Source of the DNA: Okapia johnstoni
Taxonomy: Eukaryota > Chordata > Mammalia > Artiodactyla > Giraffidae
Direction: 5' to 3'
NCBI GenBank assembly: GCA_024291935.2
Contig: CM044314.1
Span: forward strand, 24,216,001-24,280,000
Length of the DNA stretch: 64,000 bases
Each line of letters opens with the position of its first letter. The first letter of the stretch is position 1. The notes under the pieces were generated by a model that saw only the letters and a list, made by a program, of their open reading frames with translations, made no database searches and was not told where the DNA came from. This document shows, in pieces, positions 1 to 8,719 of this stretch. The position numbers and the translations under genes were made by a program.

Positions 1-244
1 GATATGCCTCCAACACAGACACTATCCAAATTCAACAACCTATGTTGAAAAACAGGCACTTCCCAAATTACCTAAATCAAAACACTCCAGCTAGGTGTTG
101 TGTTACAACAGTGGAATCATGCAAAGAAGCTTTCATGTGAACAGGCAAAGCAAGAAACAGAGATATCCTTTCCCTGGACGCAGACCCAGGCTTGCCAGCT
201 GCATGTTTTAGAGTGGCAACTGTACAGCAAAGGAGCCACTGTGC
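1..244. other. Unassigned single-copy sequence
   Basis: No repeat or gene is recognised. A 61-codon open frame on the minus strand is no longer than chance allows and has no visible domain. Confidence 0.4.
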
Positions 245-425
245 AGCTCCTTCAGTAGCCATAGGGGACTACTGAAATTTAAATTAACTGAAATTAAAGA
301 AGATTTAAAATTCAGTTAGTCTCACCAGTTACATCCCAAGTGCTTGAGAGCCACATGACCTGAATGGCTACCATACACAAGGGTAGAATAGTCCCATCAT
401 CCCCAAAAGTTCTATGAGATAGAAC
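245..425. repeat. Ancient interspersed repeat, possibly hAT-like DNA transposon relic
   Basis: Phrases such as GCCACATGACC, AATTTAAATTAACTG and a closing AAAGTTCTATGAGATAGAAC resemble an old mammalian repeat with terminal inverted repeats built around GTCCAATAGAAC. A related relic lies at 61790-61945. The hAT assignment is from memory of the family pattern and is uncertain. Confidence 0.35.
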
Positions 426-805
426 TGAGAGAATCTAACAGATACTGCCTGTAGATGTTTTTGCTTGGAATAGAAAAAGCTGGATAAAATCTCGAAACAA
501 CCTGAAGTCTGTAAGTCCTCCTCAAAATGAAGTTGGTGCTAGTGTGTTTTAAAGGAAAATAAAAAATAAAAACTGTAAATTGTTTATCATGATCGAAATA
601 CCTTAAGAGTGGTGGTTCTGGACAAGATGCTGTAAGCACACTGTGCCTGTCTTTCCCACTAAATAAATGAAAGAAGCAGCTACTTGGCACTTTTGCACTC
701 TGCAGACCTGAAATTAACCCAGCCTGAGATTCACATATGGTTATCAACACAGAATAAAGTGCCAGAAGAACTCTTCTGGCTCTTCTTGAGGAGTATAAAG
801 ATAAA
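426..805. other. Unassigned single-copy sequence
   Basis: No repeat family, RNA gene or credible exon is recognised. The 112-codon minus frame overlapping 412-750 has no recognisable motif. Confidence 0.4.
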
Positions 806-807
806 TA

Positions 808-1569
808 CAGATCTTCCTCAACTTATGATTGGTTTCTATCCCTATAGTGTAAAGTGAGTGTTAATCGCTCCATCATGTCTGACTCTTTGCGACCATATAG
901 ACAGTAGCCTGCTGGCAGGCTCCTCTGTCCATAGAATTCTCCAGGCAAGAATACTAGAGTGTATTGCCATTCCTTCCTCCAAGGGATCTTCCTGACCCAG
1001 GGATCAAACCTGCATCTCCTGTGTCTCCTGCATTGCAGGTGGGTTCTTTACCGGCTGAACCATCAGGGAAAACCTGTACCCCTATAGACCTACCCTAAAT
1101 CCACTCTAAGTTGAAAATACTATAGAAATTGAATGCATTTAACACACCTAACCAACTGAGCATCCTACCTTAGCCTAGCCTACCTTAAACATGCTCAGAA
1201 CACTTACATTAGCCTAAAGTTGGGCAAAATCATCTAACACAAAGCCTATTTTTATAATAAAGTTTTGAATATCTCATGTAATTTATTGAATACTGTACTG
1301 AAAGTGAAAAACAGAATGGTCATACAGGTGCTGAATGGTCATAAATGTATCAGCTGTTTACCCTCCTGATTGCATGATTGATCAGGAGCTGTGGCTCATT
1401 GCTACTGCCCAGCATCACAAGAGAATATCATATTGCATATTGCTGGCCCAGGAAAAAAAATCAAAATTGAAAATTCTAAGTACGGTGATTACTAGTGAAT
1501 GAGTATCATTTTTGAAACATCATAAAGTCGAAAACCATATAAGTCGAGCCATCAGAAGTTGGGCATCTG
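808..1569. mobile_element. Tigger-like (TcMar) nonautonomous DNA transposon, both ends present
   Basis: The element starts CAGATCTTCCTCAACTTATG and ends with the imperfect inverse, AGAAGTTGGGCATCTG. It is flanked by TA on both sides (806-807 and 1570-1571), as expected for Tc1/mariner-class insertion. The interior matches a familiar mammalian repeat (GTTGGGCAAAATCATCTAAC; TTATTGAATACTGTACTGAA; AGTCGAAAACCATATAAGTC). It has no transposase frame. A SINE interrupts it at 848-1079. The subfamily is not determined. Confidence 0.7.
848..1079 (-). mobile_element. Bov-tA-type SINE (minus)
   Basis: Read on the minus strand this is the bovid tRNA-Glu-derived SINE: a tRNA-like head (right end, GGTTCAGCCGGTAAAGAACC) followed by the BovA body (CTTGCCTGGAGAATTCTATG). 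CCCTATAG occurs at 840-847 and 1080-1087 and is the likely target-site duplication. The SINE sits inside the Tigger-like element and is younger than it. Many substitutions and short indels show it is old for its family. Confidence 0.92.
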
Positions 1570-1571
1570 TA

Positions 1572-2239
1572 TATCTTTCCTTACTAGAAGAGCCCAGAGA
1601 GCACCCCCAGTTGTTTTTATCATTTTCTTACTTTTTTCACTCTTGCATCCCCAGCCCCATGGGATGCTATGGAGGTAGTACTGGAGGTAGCAACAGGTGA
1701 CTGAAGTAGCCTAAAATTCAGAAGAAGGACCTACTTCCACAGTTGGAGGAGTTGGGGTCCCATGCAGTGGTCAAATTCACTGCCTTTTCTCTTTCTGCCT
1801 TCCAACTGCTTAGTCCTGGATACAGGCACAGTCAAGGTGGGTATACGACTGAATATGTAACTAAAGCCCAAGGCTCTGTGCAGGGGGATTGCAAATGAGA
1901 GTTCCAAGGAACCAGAAAGTATAAGGGAGGCCATGGTAGGGGAAAATTCAGAAAAGTGATCCCTTAAAATTGTTTATAAACTCCTGAGACCACCCATGAG
2001 CTGTGCATGTGTGGATTTGACCCTAAACAGATGTTGAGAATAGAATCAAAAAATAGAACACCACTCAGGTCCCAGACTGGCCACAGCTTGGCACACACAA
2101 GAGACAGATCTCACTGTCTCTACAAAGCACTGTCTCTACAAATAGCACTACGCAGGCTTTGAAAGCAGATCTGACACTAGAACCGCAAATACAGCAGGCT
2201 GTTGGGAGCTTGGAGACTGAACCAAATGGATCGACTGCC
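1572..2239. other. Unassigned single-copy sequence
   Basis: Nothing is recognised. It has short open frames on both strands only and a small imperfect direct repeat, AAGCACTGTCTCTAC / ACTGTCTCTACAAATAG-like, near 2118-2145. Confidence 0.35.
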
Positions 2240-2867
2240 TGCTAAAACAATATTAACATTCCCCAAAGGAGTTAAACAACACTCAATCTTGTAGACAAAA
2301 TATAATATGCTAAATGTCCATGATGCAATCCAAAAGTACTCAACATACAGAGTACCAGGAAAAGACAATCAACAGACACAAAAACAAGATGACGTAGATA
2401 TCGGAATTACCTGATAGAATCTTTAATACAACTATTATAAAAATTCTCCCACAAGTAATAAGCACTTTGGAAACCAAAAGAAAGGTGGAATGTCTCAGCA
2501 AAGAAATTGAAGCTATAAAAAAAAAATGGAAATTTTAGCGTAAAAATCATACAATCAATGGAATAAAACCTTGTGAGATGAAACTGACACTAATATAGAA
2601 ATGATAGAGAGGTTTCAATAAAATTTATAGAATCTGGACAAAAAAGAAAAAGATTGAGAAATAAATGAACAAATCCTCATAGAATTGTGGGACAAAATAG
2701 TCTAACATTTGTATTATCAGAGTCCCAGAAGGAGAGGGAAAAAGCTGAAAAAATAATGACTAGAAAAAACCTAAATGTAGCAAAAATATAAACCAAGTGA
2801 ACTCAGTAAATCCCCAGAAAGTAAACTCAAAGACATCTACACCCAAATATATAACAATCAAACTGCT

Positions 2868-2890
2868 AAAAAAAAAAAAAAAAAAAAAAA
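2868..2890 (+). repeat. Poly(A) run
   Basis: Twenty-three consecutive A bases inside the HAL1/L1 relic. It may be microsatellite expansion of an A-rich coding stretch or the scar of a lost insertion. Confidence 0.95.
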
Positions 2891-3196
2891 GAACCCTAAA
2901 GACATGGACAAAGAGAAAAAAAATCTTAAAAGCAATCACAGAAAAACAACAAATTATTTTAAACGAAAAACTACCTTAATGACGGCAGATTTCTCATTAA
3001 AAATAATAGAGGTCAGAAGGATATTGAATAGATACTAAAATGTTTAAAGAAACAAACTATTAACCCAGAATTCTATACCCACTCAGCAAAAACATCTTTA
3101 CGGAATGAAGGTGATATTTTTAAATACAGGAAAACTAACAGAATCCATTGTCAGCAGATTGACAATAAAAGAACTGCAAAAGGAAGTACTTCTTAT

Positions 3197-3400
3197 TGGG
3201 CATCTCTGATGGTTCAGATGGTAAAGAATCTGCATGCAGTACTAGAGATAGTTCAGTCCCTGGGTCAGGAAGATCCCCTAGAGAAGGAAATGGCAACCCA
3301 CTCCAGTATTCTTGCCTGGAGAATCCCATGGACAGAGGAGCCTATCGGGCCAAAGTCCATGGGGTCGCAAAGAGTCTGACACGACAGAGTGACTAACTTA
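3197..3400 (+). mobile_element. Bov-tA SINE (plus)
   Basis: Complete plus-strand copy: tRNA-like head with degenerate A and B boxes (GGTTCAGATGGTAAAGAATC; AGTTCAGTCCCTGGGTCAGG), then the BovA body (CAACCCACTCCAGTATTCTT; GGCCAAAGTCCATGGGGTCG) and the CACGACAGAGTGACTAAC 3' end. CTTATT at 3192-3197 and 3397-3402 is a possible short duplication. It is inserted in the HAL1/L1 relic. Confidence 0.95.
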
Positions 3401-3639
3401 TTAATACTTCACACAGATGGGAATTAATATCAGAAGAAAACCTCGGATAATCAAGAATGAAAGAAGAAGAACAAAACTGGTAAACTGAAACCTTCCTACA
3501 TTGATGGTGAAAACACAAAGTGGTACAGCTGCTCTGGAAAACAGTTTAGCAGGCTTTATAAAACTGAATATACACATCATAGGACACAGCAATCCCACTC
3601 TTACAATTTACCATAAGAGAAACAAAAACTTATGTTCTC

Positions 3640-4428
3640 CTAGAGGAAAACATAGGCAAAACACTCTCCGACATAAATCACAGCAGGATCCTCCATGACC
3701 CACCCCCCAGAATATTGGAAATAAAAGCAAAAATAAACAAATGGGACCTAATTAAAATTAAAAGCTTTTGCACAACAAAGGAAACTAGGAGCAAGGTGAA
3801 AAGACAGCCTTCAGAATGGGAGAAAATAATAGCAAACGAAGCAACAGACAAACAATTAATCTCAAAAATATACAAGCAACTCCTGCAGCTGAATTCCAGA
3901 AAAATAAACGACCCAATCAAAAAATGGGCCAAAGAACTAAACAGACATTTCTCCAAAGAAGACATACAGATGGCTAACAAACACATGAAAAGATGCTCAA
4001 CATCACTCATTATTAGAGAAATGCAGATCAAAACCACAATGAGGAACCATTACACACCAGTCAGAATGGCTGCTATCCAAAAGTCTACAAGCAATAAATG
4101 CTGGAGAGGGTGTGGAGAAAAGGGAACCCTCTTACACTGTTGGTGGGAATGCAAACTAGTACAGCCACTATGGAGAACAGTGTGGAGATTCCTTAAAAAA
4201 CTGGGAATAGAACTGCCATATGACCCAGCAATCCCACTGCTAGGCATACACACCGAGGAAACCAGAATTGAAAGAGACGCGTGTACCCCAATGTTCATTG
4301 CAGCACTGTTTACAATAGCCAGGACATGGAAGCAACCTAGATGTCCATTGGCAGACGAATGGATAAGGAAGCTGTGGTACATATACACAATGGAATATTA
4401 CTCAGCCATTAAAAAAAAATACATTTGA
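3640..4428 (+). pseudogene. L1 ORF2 C-terminal fragment
   Basis: ORF2 encodes the L1 endonuclease / reverse transcriptase. Only the region after the RT domain remains. The frame is open from the truncation point to TGA at 4426-4428, about 260 codons. It contains HKxxxS-type L1 sequence ([20 protein letters not shown]), the Cys-rich C-terminal segment with CWRGC followed by HCWWEC, and the conserved [13 protein letters not shown] and YYSAIKKK ends. Endonuclease and RT motifs are absent, so the fragment cannot support retrotransposition. The first ATG is internal, so it is unlikely to be translated. Confidence 0.9.
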
Positions 4429-4737
4429 ATCGGTTCTATTGAGATGTATGAAACTGGAGCCCATTATACAGAGTGAAGTGAGCCAGAAAGAAAAGCACCA
4501 ATACAGTATACTAATGCATGTATATGGAATTTGAAAGATGGTAATGGTAACCCTATATGTGAGACAGAATAAGAGACACAGATGCATAGAACAGTCCTGT
4601 GGACTCTGAGGGAGAAGGTGAGGGTGGGACGTTCTGGGACAATAACATTGAAATATGCATATTGTCATATGTGAAGCGGAACACCATTCCATGTTTTATG
4701 CATGGAACGGATGCTCAGGGATGGAGCGTTGGGATGA

Positions 4738-4796
4738 CACAGAGGGATGGGAGGGGGAGGGAGGTGGGAGGAGGGTTCGGGAGGGGGAACACATGT
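4738..4796 (+). repeat. G-rich polypurine tract in L1 3' UTR
   Basis: Runs of GGGAGGGGGAGGGAGGTGGG and similar lie in the L1-BT 3' UTR. Mammalian L1 3' UTRs commonly carry such tracts, which can form G-quadruplexes. Confidence 0.85.
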
Positions 4797-5320
4797 GAAC
4801 CCATGGCTGATTCATGTCAATGTATGGCAAAAACTACTACAATATTGTAAAGTAATTAGCTCTCAACTAAAATAAAAAAAAAACAAACAAACAAACAAAA
4901 AAAACTTACGTTCTCACATAAACCAGTATATGAATAGTAAAGCAACTCTATTTACAACCATCAAAACTAAAAATAATGCAAATGCCCTTTGACAGGTAAG
5001 TGGACAAGCAAATTGTGCTTCACCCATATAATGGACTACTGTCCAGCAATAAAAAGCAATAAACTACTGATACTTGGAACAACACAGTGAATCACAAAGA
5101 CATTATGCTAACTCTGAGGGTTAAATATTTTATAATTCTACTACATGACATTCTTGAAAAGACAAAACATAAGACAGAGAACAAAGAGATCAATGGTTGC
5201 CAATGCTTTTGGGTGGTGGAGGGGCAACTATAAAGGGATACCTCAAGGAAATTTGGGGAGTCGCTGGAACTGTTCTGTATCCTGATTTTGGTGGTGATTA
5301 CACAAATATGTCTTTCCTTG

Positions 5321-6282
5321 TGATGCTGAAAGCAACTCAGCATCAAAAGTGATTTTTTAACGTTTAATAAAATAATAAATGCTGAAACTGAAGACAGCAT
5401 TTAGTATTTAAGTAAAAAAAAAAAACGCCCTCACATTTTAACCAGTCTGGACTGCATTACTTCATGCAGCCTGTAAATGGCCCTAAGCCACATATTTGGA
5501 ACTGATTTTTAAGGAGAGTCTGGCTAAGTATGTATAATACTTTTATATACCTAGGGAAAATATTTATTCTAATGACACTCACAGGAGTACGAAAACGCCA
5601 GGAATGATCATCCTTTGGTTTTCAGAATTCTATTAGCAGAGTTCGTATTAAGTAAAAATACAATCATAAAGATTGCTAATAACTGCATTAAAAATAGTAT
5701 TGTTCTACCGCTCAATCAAATTACTCTTTAAAGTGGCACCTTCCAGAGAGAGGCACTAATATCCAGATTTAAGGACTCTCCAGATCACATAAATCCCTGG
5801 TTGTTTCAACATGGTTCACAAGGTGAAAGTCCAGAGGAGAGAAAGTACAACTTGAGATGGTCTATCCTATGCTGTCCTTCCTACAGCTCTAGTGTGCAGC
5901 TTTCCCCTCTGGAGAGTCTCATTGTCTCTGTTTATGCACTGGGTTCTCTCCATATATAGAACAGCTGTCTGACTGATATATCACTGTTTGTCTTTCTCTA
6001 TCTAAACCATTATCTGCGTCTTTTACTCTCTCTTTCTATCATTCTTTCATCTTGTCATTTACTGGCCATGATACACTGCACAGTACGCACTAGATAAATG
6101 TTTGCTGAATGAATGAAAGAATCAGCCTGCAGGCTGGAAAAATGTGTTCATGTACTGTAATAATACAAATGTGTATATGGCTATTTTAAAAGAATTGTAT
6201 ATACAATGTTGATTTTAAAATCTTGTGAGAGGTTATATTTTTCCAAAGAAAACTGGAAAAATATCTCCCATTTTATATGCTC
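5321..6282. other. Mostly unassigned; possible L2/MIR tail near 6065-6118
   Basis: No coding evidence. TAGATAAATGTTTGCTGAATGAATGAAA near 6090 resembles the L2/MIR 3' terminus, but the sequence before it is too diverged to assign. The rest is AT-rich single-copy DNA. Confidence 0.35.
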
Positions 6283-6946
6283 TTCTGCAAGGTGACCCTG
6301 ACACTTCTCCACTGGTTCCCATCTTCCAAAATCTGGGTGGGCCCTGGCATTGACTGCAAGGAGATCAAACCAGTCAATCCTAAAGGAAATCAGTCCAGAA
6401 TATTCATTGGAGGGACTGATGCTGAAGCTGAAGCTCCAATACTTTGGCCACCTGATGCAAAGAACTGACTCTGGAAAAAGACCCTGATGCTGGGAAAGAT
6501 TGAAGGTGGGAGGAAAAGGGGACGACAGAGGATGAGATGGTTGGATGGCATCACCAACCCAATAGACATGAGTTTGAGTAAGCCCCAGGAGTTGGTGATG
6601 GAACGGGAAGCCTGGCGTGGTGCAGTCCATGGGGTCACAAAGTGTCAGACATGACTGAATAACTGAACTAAACTGAACTGAAGTTTCATCAGAAGGCTTG
6701 ATTGGGCTGATCATCTGAGATGGTGCACTGACATGGCAGATGGTTGAGGCTGATTATTGGCCTAGAGCTCAGGGGGTGTCTCTTGGCCTGAGATCCCATA
6801 TGTGGCCACTCCTTGTGGCTTGGCCTCATCGTGTGCAGCTGGTGTTCAAGAATGAGTGTTCTAAAGGCAGAAAGTGGAATCTGGCCAGATTTAGGCTTCA
6901 TTCAGATTGGCACATGGTCACTTCCTCTGTATTGTAAGGGTCAAAG
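6283..6946 (+). mobile_element. MLT1-type LTR relic, rearranged
   Basis: Two pieces belong to one ancient LTR-like repeat. 6283-6351 reads forward on the plus strand (AAATCTGGGTGGGCCCTGGC). 6683-6946 reads forward on the minus strand (GAGGAAGTGACCATGTGCC; GATTCCACTTTCTGCC; GATGATCAGCCCAATCAAGC). Placed end to end they restore the order of the ERVL-MaLR LTR type. The opposite orientations reflect a local inversion (see findings). The subfamily is uncertain. Confidence 0.55.
6352..6682 (+). mobile_element. BovB LINE 3' end (plus; inverted part)
   Basis: The 3' terminal part of BovB: GGCCACCTGATGCAAAGAAC, GAGATGGTTGGATGGCATCA and the terminal ACTGAACTAAACTGAACTGA. It starts abruptly at the point in the element where the neighbouring minus-strand BovB piece (6951-7660) stops. 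The two are best read as one element broken by an inversion. Confidence 0.93.
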
Positions 6947-6950
6947 TGAC

Positions 6951-7660
6951 TCTCAAGAGTCTTCTCCAATACCACAGTTCAAAAGCATCAATTCTTTAGC
7001 GCTCAGGTTTCTTTGTAGTCCAACTCTCATATCCATACATGACTACTGGAAAAACCATAGCTCTGACTAGACGGACCTCTGTCAGTAAAGTAATGTCTCT
7101 GCTTTTTAATAGGCTGTCTAGGTTAGTCATAGCTTTTTTTTCCAAGGAGCAAATGTCATTTTAATTTCATGGCTGCAGTCAACATCTGCAGTGACTTTTG
7201 GAGCCCAAGAAAATAAAGTCTGTCACTGTTTCCATTATTTACCCATCTATTTGCCATGAAGTAACGGGACCAAATGCCATGATCTTCATATTTTGAATGT
7301 TGAGTTTTAAGCCAGCTTTTTTCACTCTCCTCTTTCACTTTCATTAAGAGTCTCCTCAGTTCCTCTTCGTTTTCTGCCATAAGAGTGGTATTATATGCAT
7401 ATCTGAGGTTATTGACATTTCTCCCTGCATTCTTGATTCCAGCTTGTGCTTCATCCAGCCTGGCATTTCACATGACGTACTCTGTATATAAGTTAAATAA
7501 GCAGGGTCACAATATACAGCCTTGACATACTCTTTTCCCAGTTTGGAACCAGTCCATTGTTCCACATCCAGTTCTAACTGTTGCTTCTTGACCTCCATAC
7601 AGATTTCTCAGGAGGCAGGTAAGGTGGTCTGGTATTCCCATATCTTTAAGAATGGGGTCT
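6951..7660 (-). mobile_element. BovB LINE fragment (minus), RT region
   Basis: On the minus strand this runs from the palm part of the BovB RT (7660) through the YADD region to ACTCTTGAGAGT at 6951. The bases after the AEYVM codons read TGA (7468-7470) where CGA is expected, a CpG decay stop. The YADD codons are altered (ATAATACC on the coding strand). Several short indels leave only 75-80 codon frames. Confidence 0.92.
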
Positions 7661-8399
7661 AAGTCTATGGAGGGTGGAAAGTTTTCTGACCTAGGTTCCG
7701 CATGTAAACACAGTTGAAGCTATAGTCTCATGTTGGCACTATTCACCCTTTGATCCATCTGGTTATTTTAATTATGAATAATTGCATCACTCAAGGAAAT
7801 CTACTTTTCTTTCTCAACAGATGTTAGATTTCCAACAGGCCCAACAAGTCTTCCTCCTTTTCCTGCTCAGCCTTGAGGTAGGATCAGACAGCATTTACAC
7901 ATGACCAGAATCAACTCTATTTTTGTCAAGACAGACTTTTGCAAGGTTGCTAGTAAGTTAACTCTTCTTGCATTTCAGTATTTACACGCTCTTCCTCTTT
8001 GGGTGCTGTGCAATGTATTCTGCGGACCCCCTCACACTACATGGTGCTCAATAGGCAGCACTGTCGACTATCAAAACACAGGGCCTGCATTTTAATATAT
8101 AACCCGGGAGGCTGGGCTAGAAATATAAAAATACACAGAATAAGAACTCCTTTAGCAGTCCCTCAGTATAAATTAGGGAGGCATGGCTCACAGCCAAAGT
8201 AATAACACATGCTGGGGGACAGAGAAGGACCTGGACACTGTGGTCCTGTTCACAGTGAGAAAAATTAAAGCACCACAAGTTACTTTGCCTAAAACTAAGG
8301 AACTACACCCAGGTAGGTCCACAGACCCAGTGTCCCCTTATCTCACATTTTTTGCTTTGTAGGAGAACCTGAGTACTGTTCTTTGAAATTCTTTTTTTA
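7661..8399. other. Unassigned single-copy sequence
   Basis: No repeat or exon is recognised. The short plus-strand frames at 7901-8202 have no motif. Confidence 0.35.
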
Positions 8400-8719
8400 A
8401 CATAATTTTATTTATTTACCTATTTTGGGGTCTTTGTTGCTGCACAGGCTTTTTCTCTAGTTGCGGTGAGCGTGGGTTACTCTCCAGCTGCACTTCGCGG
8501 GTTTCTCATTGTGGTGGCTTCCCTTGTTGAGGAGCTCGGCCTCTGGGGCACGTAGGCTTCAGTAAGTTGAGGCTCCCAGGCTCTAGAGCACAGGCTCAGT
8601 AGTTGTGGCACATGGGCTTAGTTGCTCGTCAGCATGTGGGATCTTCCCGGATCAGGGATCAAACACGTGTCTTCTGCATTGGCAGGTGGATTCATTACCA
8701 CCGAGCCACCAGGGAAGCC
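8400..8719 (-). mobile_element. CHR-type tRNA-Glu SINE (minus)
   Basis: Minus-strand copy of the whale/hippo/ruminant SINE. The tRNA-like head is at the right (GGGCTTCCCTGGTGGCTCGG read inverse) and the body carries repeated AGTTGTGGCACATGGGCTTA-type phrases. The tail is TATTTATTTACC at the left. It is nearly full length. Confidence 0.88.

Larger units (their letters stand above)
2240..3500 (+). mobile_element. HAL1 / old L1 ORF1-region relic
   Basis: Diverged stretches follow the order of the L1 ORF1-like part of HAL1/L1M elements: AGAGTCCCAGAAGGAGAGGG near 2720, GCAGATTTCTCATTAAAAAT near 2985, CCAGAATTCTATACCCACTC near 3065, then GAATGAAGGTGATATTTTTA. No open frame survives. A 23-base A run (2868-2890) and a SINE (3197-3400) interrupt it. 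I am fairly sure of L1-type origin but not of the subfamily. Confidence 0.6.
3640..4900 (+). mobile_element. Ruminant L1-BT, 5'-truncated insertion with TSD
   Basis: This copy has the last part of ORF2, a full 3' UTR and an A-rich tail with repeated AAAC (4868-4900). Flanking copies AAAACTTATGTTCTC (to 3639) and AAAACTTACGTTCTC (4901-4915) differ by one base and are the target-site duplication. It begins at codons for [10 protein letters not shown] of ORF2, so it is heavily 5'-truncated, as is usual for target-primed reverse transcription. The long open frame suggests fairly recent insertion. Confidence 0.93.
3501..5320 (+). mobile_element. Old L1 3' end, split by a younger L1
   Basis: 3501-3639 resembles the end of ORF2 (CTCTGGAAAACAGTTTAGCA; GCAATCCCACTC), and 4916-5320 continues into the 3' end (ATGACATTCTTGAAAAGACA, ATCAATGGTTGCCAATGCTT, CTGATTTTGGTGGTGATTAC), matching L1M-type tails. 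The two halves were one element before the L1-BT insertion at 3640-4900. No frame is intact. Confidence 0.7.

Noticed and set aside
3190..3400. Possible tRNA-Glu gene in the SINE heads (here and in other Bov-tA and CHR copies)
   Set aside because: The tRNA-like part is degenerate, does not fold as a complete cloverleaf by eye, and is always fused to a SINE body.
6352..7660. Twin-priming (5' inversion) as the cause of the inverted BovB
   Set aside because: Twin priming puts the inverted 5' part upstream of the 3' part with no foreign DNA between; here the order is opposite and host LTR sequence is inverted too.
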